64,000 nt of DNA from Hoplostethus atlanticus (taxonomy: Eukaryota > Chordata > Actinopteri > Trachichthyiformes > Trachichthyidae), in the NCBI GenBank assembly GCA_034670405.1, contig JAXDDX010000072.1, positions 248,001 to 312,000 on the forward strand. The letters are read 5' to 3'. Below, in pieces: positions 60,076 to 64,000 of this stretch. Below the pieces are notes generated by a model that was given only the letters and a program-made list of their open reading frames with translations, made no database searches and had not been told where the DNA came from. A program made the translations under genes and the position numbers. Numbering within the stretch: position 1 is the first letter of the stretch; every line of letters begins with the position of its first letter.

Positions 60076-61429
60076 ACACACACAAAAATGTGTTTCTGTA
60101 AACATATTGTTGGGCCTGGCCTGGAAGCTGAGCAGTTGGCAACTGTTGCGGAATTACTGGACAAGCCAGCAGGGCCAGCTGTACAGTCAGCCCAGTAGAT
60201 ACATACAGGTACAGACTGCATTCACTCTCTGCTGTGGCAGGTCAATGAGCGTAAGGGGAGTTAGTACTTGGTACTTAGTATTTGGTATTGGGTGGGGGGG
60301 GTTGTACTGCTAGCAAGGTAAGTGCCCTTCAGTCAAGCATAGGGACAAATAAACACACACACACACACAGTCCCCTTTCCCGAATCATGGATCGTATCTA
60401 CCTGGGGTAAACCCCACCTCCACCCCCCAAACCTTACTCTAAATAGAGTTTGTATCCCATTAAATAGCAGTTGAGTCTGATGAGAGGTGGGATGGGAGGG
60501 TTCCAGGATGCTGATTGTTATAACTTGCATGATGAATTTACATTATTATCAACATTTTATTTAAAGTTAATATAGCTTTTGCATACACAGGCATTCCTTG
60601 TGGCCTCATTATATCTATTGTTTGTATGTGTGTGCCTGTGTGGTTGTGTAGACATTCATGTGATTTCACTATAGTGAAAACACAAATATAATGGGGAAAA
60701 TGTGCTAAAATATTAAAAACATATTGTAGATATAAATTATTAATAGTGTTAATAATAAATAATATTCAACATGATACAGGAAATAGAGCTGGCATTTTGC
60801 TGATTAGCTAATCTGGCTAATCTAATATCTGACTGTATGACAGACTGTCTCCATATTGCTTTGCTTCCTGTTCCTCACACCATACATTCATTAAAATGGT
60901 GAGATTTGTGGCTATCTAAAAAGCGTCTAAAGTACAATTTTTGGGATTTGCAAGTTTGGAGAAGTTTTGGATTTTTTTGTTTTTGATTTCATAAGCACCT
61001 TGCTGAAAAAACAGCCTGGATCAGCCAAATTGGTTATACTGGCGGGGCCAGTTTAGGCTGGTTATGCTCTGACCATAAATGCTGACGTAGCTTAGTTCAT
61101 ATTTTGAGCACTTCATGCTGGTTTTAGCTTCATCATTTCCACCTTAACCAGCATCAGACCATCTCTGCCCGGCTGTTCCCATCAAAGACGAGCTCAGTAG
61201 GGCTACCACTACACTTACTGTCTGTCTCAATTGTTCCATGTCCATCTCAAGGGCACCCTGACAGTAGTTGTTGAGAACAAGTGTGAGTGTTACTCATTGA
61301 CTAAAGGCCATCCACATTTTCCAGTAAGAGGCCTGCTTCTCTTACCTCTAGACTACCACTACATAAAAAAAATGACTTCACACTTTACCTGGTAGCGTAC
61401 AATTGACTGACAGCTACAGCGGCCAGTGA

Positions 61430-61676
61430 GAAACCACACTGCCCAGCGAACACGACCGTTCTGACCTGCCCGAGGCTCCGCCAATAGCGGGACGGGAGCT
61501 GAGAGCGTGAGCGGAGCCCCGTTCAATCAGCTCCAGTGGAGGTTGTTTTGAACCGCTAAGGCTCTCGGCCAATCAGGCTCTTCTCGTGTTGAGCTAGCGC
61601 GATGGCTGAGTTGCGTGTGTGTGAGAGAGAGGTCTCAGAGCGCAGGGAAGACAGAGAGCTGATCAACACAACGCGG
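61430..61676 (+). promoter_or_regulatory. Candidate promoter and first exon of an unidentified plus-strand gene (hmgb3?)
   Basis: A CpG-rich stretch stands out from the AT-rich surroundings and has two CCAAT boxes (61481-61485 and 61569-61573). An ATG at 61602 opens 25 codons that run straight into a strong donor GCGG/GTATGT (intron from 61677). Whether the exon is coding is unclear. Human synteny would place HMGB3 next to CD99L2 on this strand, and HMGB genes start with a non-coding exon, but no HMG-box coding sequence occurs before 64000, so the identity is a guess. Confidence 0.35.
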
Positions 61677-64000
61677 GTATGTCCACACTCCCAGGATGCT
61701 CTTATATACTAATAATATGACATTCGTTTAAAATGACTTTGAGTATGTTGTTGGTCTAAGTAGGGTTAGTTATTTTTTTCATTTCCAGGCTATATACAGT
61801 GTTTTGCTTGATTTTAGAGGTATTTGCACATATTTTGTGTCATTGTAGTTTTGAAAATGTAAAAATATGTTTGTTCATTATGTCTAGGGTGGTTCCATCG
61901 GTTTTACCGTGCTGTGTTGTGGAAATATTGCAATTTCTTTAGTATTTCTGTTAAATCGGCAGAAAACGACATAATCCGTTTTATTTACTTCGCACGGTCG
62001 TATTTCGTGAAGGAAATGTATTGGGAAGATGTTTGTTCGACCCCGTGATATTTTTCCCAGGTTTCGAACTATCAAAAAGTTATTAAAGTATGATTTTGAT
62101 CGGTGTGCCGTATGTGTAACACTATGGATATGGCTGGCTGTGTCATGTCTGAGCCCGACACTCTCCTTCCTACGGGGCACGATTTCGATGTCAAATCTGA
62201 CTTGATCCACAAATTTACCCAACTGATATTCGGTTTCCATCAGATGCCGTTATCTTTATTCGAGCATATTAAAAGATTGGCAAAGGTGCGGTCGGAAAGC
62301 AGTTTTTCACACTTCTCTGTCCCCCCAGTCAGACGAACGCTCAGACTGTGCATTAAAATGGCTGGCCATTTAAACCACTGACAAGAAGCTGCTCCTACAC
62401 ACAGAAGGGACGGGGATTTTCTGGAGAAAAAAACAATTTCTGGGACTCCTAAAAATGCAAATCCTTTTCGTTTCTTCAACAATTCTTCTATCTTTATCTC
62501 CTTGTATTAACGAAATTTCATTTTTCTTTATTTTCCATGACTTACACGTCTTGCATTCTCCGGCAAGCGGCTGGCAGTAGAAATGGCTGGCGCACCGTCT
62601 TTGTTAGAGGCAGCATTGCACCAAGCCACAGCCGGAGATACAACTTCAGAAAACTGTCAAATGTCGCCAAACCCGTCGATACAGTCGTCTAAATTGTGCT
62701 CGGTTACTAAGAACATCCTTTATTTTATCTGACGTTGTGTTTTTGTTTTTTGTATACAGTCGTATTTAGCCCTAACAGCCTTTTAGAGTAGAGGGGGTGT
62801 GTATCCACTTTGTTAGTCAGCAGCCCCGTAAGCCTTCCCTTCCTTCAGAACGTCAAACAGTTACAGTTAGACACAATCGTACCGGAAGTGTAACGATTCT
62901 GCATTCAAAATAAAAGCGATTAAGCAATTTGGGCAGCCATATCTACAGTGTATATGTACAAATTTGATTAAGCTTTAATGGTAAATTCAGAGAAATTGGG
63001 TAATCGCAGCAGCAAGTAATGATAGGATATAGCCAACAAGAGTAGAACGTAAAACGTAGATAAATAAACACAACAAATAATTGCAACACTACAGTGTGTT
63101 AACTAGTAACGTCTGTATGAAAGGTTTAGGATTATAGCATTGATAGGGTGTGCAAAATAACAGCAGTAGTAACAGTGGAACTTATGGAGACAAAAATGAA
63201 TGAAAATTCTGTATAACATGTAAATGTATAACATATGAAATATGTGTATTATGAAATAAGCTATAACATACATATATATATGTGTGTGTGTTATACCTAA
63301 CAACAGAGGAAAAGCGAGACTGAGAAGAAAACTAGTATTCTCACTACAATGGATTCCCTCTTAAATATATTTGGTATTTTCACTGGTACTTTTGTATTAT
63401 TAAAAAAAACGTTGCAACAAATGTTCATTATTAAGGGGTTTATTTTGAAAGTTGCAACCGGAAGTGTTCAGGTTTATTCTGTCTAACTTTACACTAGTCC
63501 TCCTCTTTCGTTTCTACAGAAGCCATTTTAGTCAATGGGAAGCTCGGCAAGCGCTGCGTATAGACCAGTGCTACCAGCACTATGACTATGTTACTGGCTC
63601 TCTAATACAATACTGCAGGGCGCACTGGTAAAACAAATAACATTTATGAAGAAGTAAGATCGAAAAAGGCAAGATAAACGAAATTAAACAGCATGTTCTC
63701 ACATGAGGACGCGTTTCTCAAAATGGAAGATGAATAATTGTGGTTGATGACAGTAGCTCCGTCTCGCCGCTGTATTTTAACGTTCAGTCTAACCGGAGGG
63801 GAACAGAAGTTTGTAAGAGAGAAACCTATGAGAATAAAAAAAAAAGACAAGTGGCTAATGAAAGATTATGGCGGGGTTCCTTTATTAGCAGGAATATTTT
63901 AATAATAGTGGGGGCGATTTTTTTACAAAAGCCAAATGCAAGAGGAATTAAATATATTTTCAATGCCAATATTCGAATAAACATTTTGCCACAAATAAAA
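61677..64000. other. Downstream of candidate promoter; no exon recognised
   Basis: If 61676 is a donor, this is intron. Both strands were scanned for HMG-box sequence (an MAKGDP-like start, KKHPD or FFLF motifs) and none was seen. AT-rich, with a (AT/GT) run near 63270. Confidence 0.3.

Noticed and set aside
1..64000. CRISPR array, prokaryotic operon, tRNA or rRNA gene
   Set aside because: No regularly spaced direct repeats with unique spacers, no cloverleaf-like A/B-box pair I could support, and no rRNA-like sequence. The window is vertebrate nuclear DNA.

Overview
This window is teleost fish nuclear DNA. It has multi-exon vertebrate genes with GT-AG introns, very dense CA/GT microsatellites, and many fish-type transposon remnants. 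I see no bacterial or viral genes and no CRISPR array.

Three protein-coding genes can be read exon by exon. (1) arrb2 (beta-arrestin-2) is on the minus strand. Its first coding exon is at 16796-16818 and coding exons 2-5 lie between 3860 and 846, giving residues 1-119; the rest of the gene is off the left edge. (2) mtmr1 (myotubularin-related phosphoinositide 3-phosphatase) is complete on the plus strand, 22077-35585: 17 constitutive coding exons joining in frame to 657 residues. Two similar 24-base mini-exons sit between coding exons 2 and 3 and probably make longer isoforms. (3) cd99l2 (CD99-like type I membrane glycoprotein) is complete on the minus strand, 50585 to 42763: 11 coding exons, 259 residues, every junction in phase 1.

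arrb2 and mtmr1 are head to head, about 5 kb apart. mtmr1 and cd99l2 are tail to tail, as their orthologues are on human Xq28. A CpG-rich, CCAAT-containing segment at about 61430-61676 followed by a good splice donor looks like a promoter and first exon of a further plus-strand gene. Human synteny predicts HMGB3 there, but no HMG-box coding sequence is present, so this is unproven.

The introns and intergenic DNA are largely repeats. Those with clear ends are: a solo LTR (3899-4332, 5-bp target duplication), a deleted hAT element (4568-5818, 8-bp duplication), a TTA-flanked Harbinger-like element (20456-21432), three TTAA-flanked palindromic elements (30202-30539, 38056-38555, 59281-59782), a hAT MITE (56006-56197) and a mariner-type MITE (42976-43139). 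Decayed coding remnants include LINE, L2-type LINE, BEL/Pao, IS630/Tc1-like transposase, a THAP finger and a SANT/Myb-like domain. A palindromic family of about 400 bp occurs four times around the arrb2-mtmr1 promoter region and mtmr1 intron 1.

The genes do not form one pathway. arrb2 acts in GPCR desensitisation and trafficking, mtmr1 in endosomal PI3P and PI(3,5)P2 turnover, and cd99l2 in cell adhesion and leukocyte transmigration. The item most worth following up is the paired mini-exons of mtmr1.
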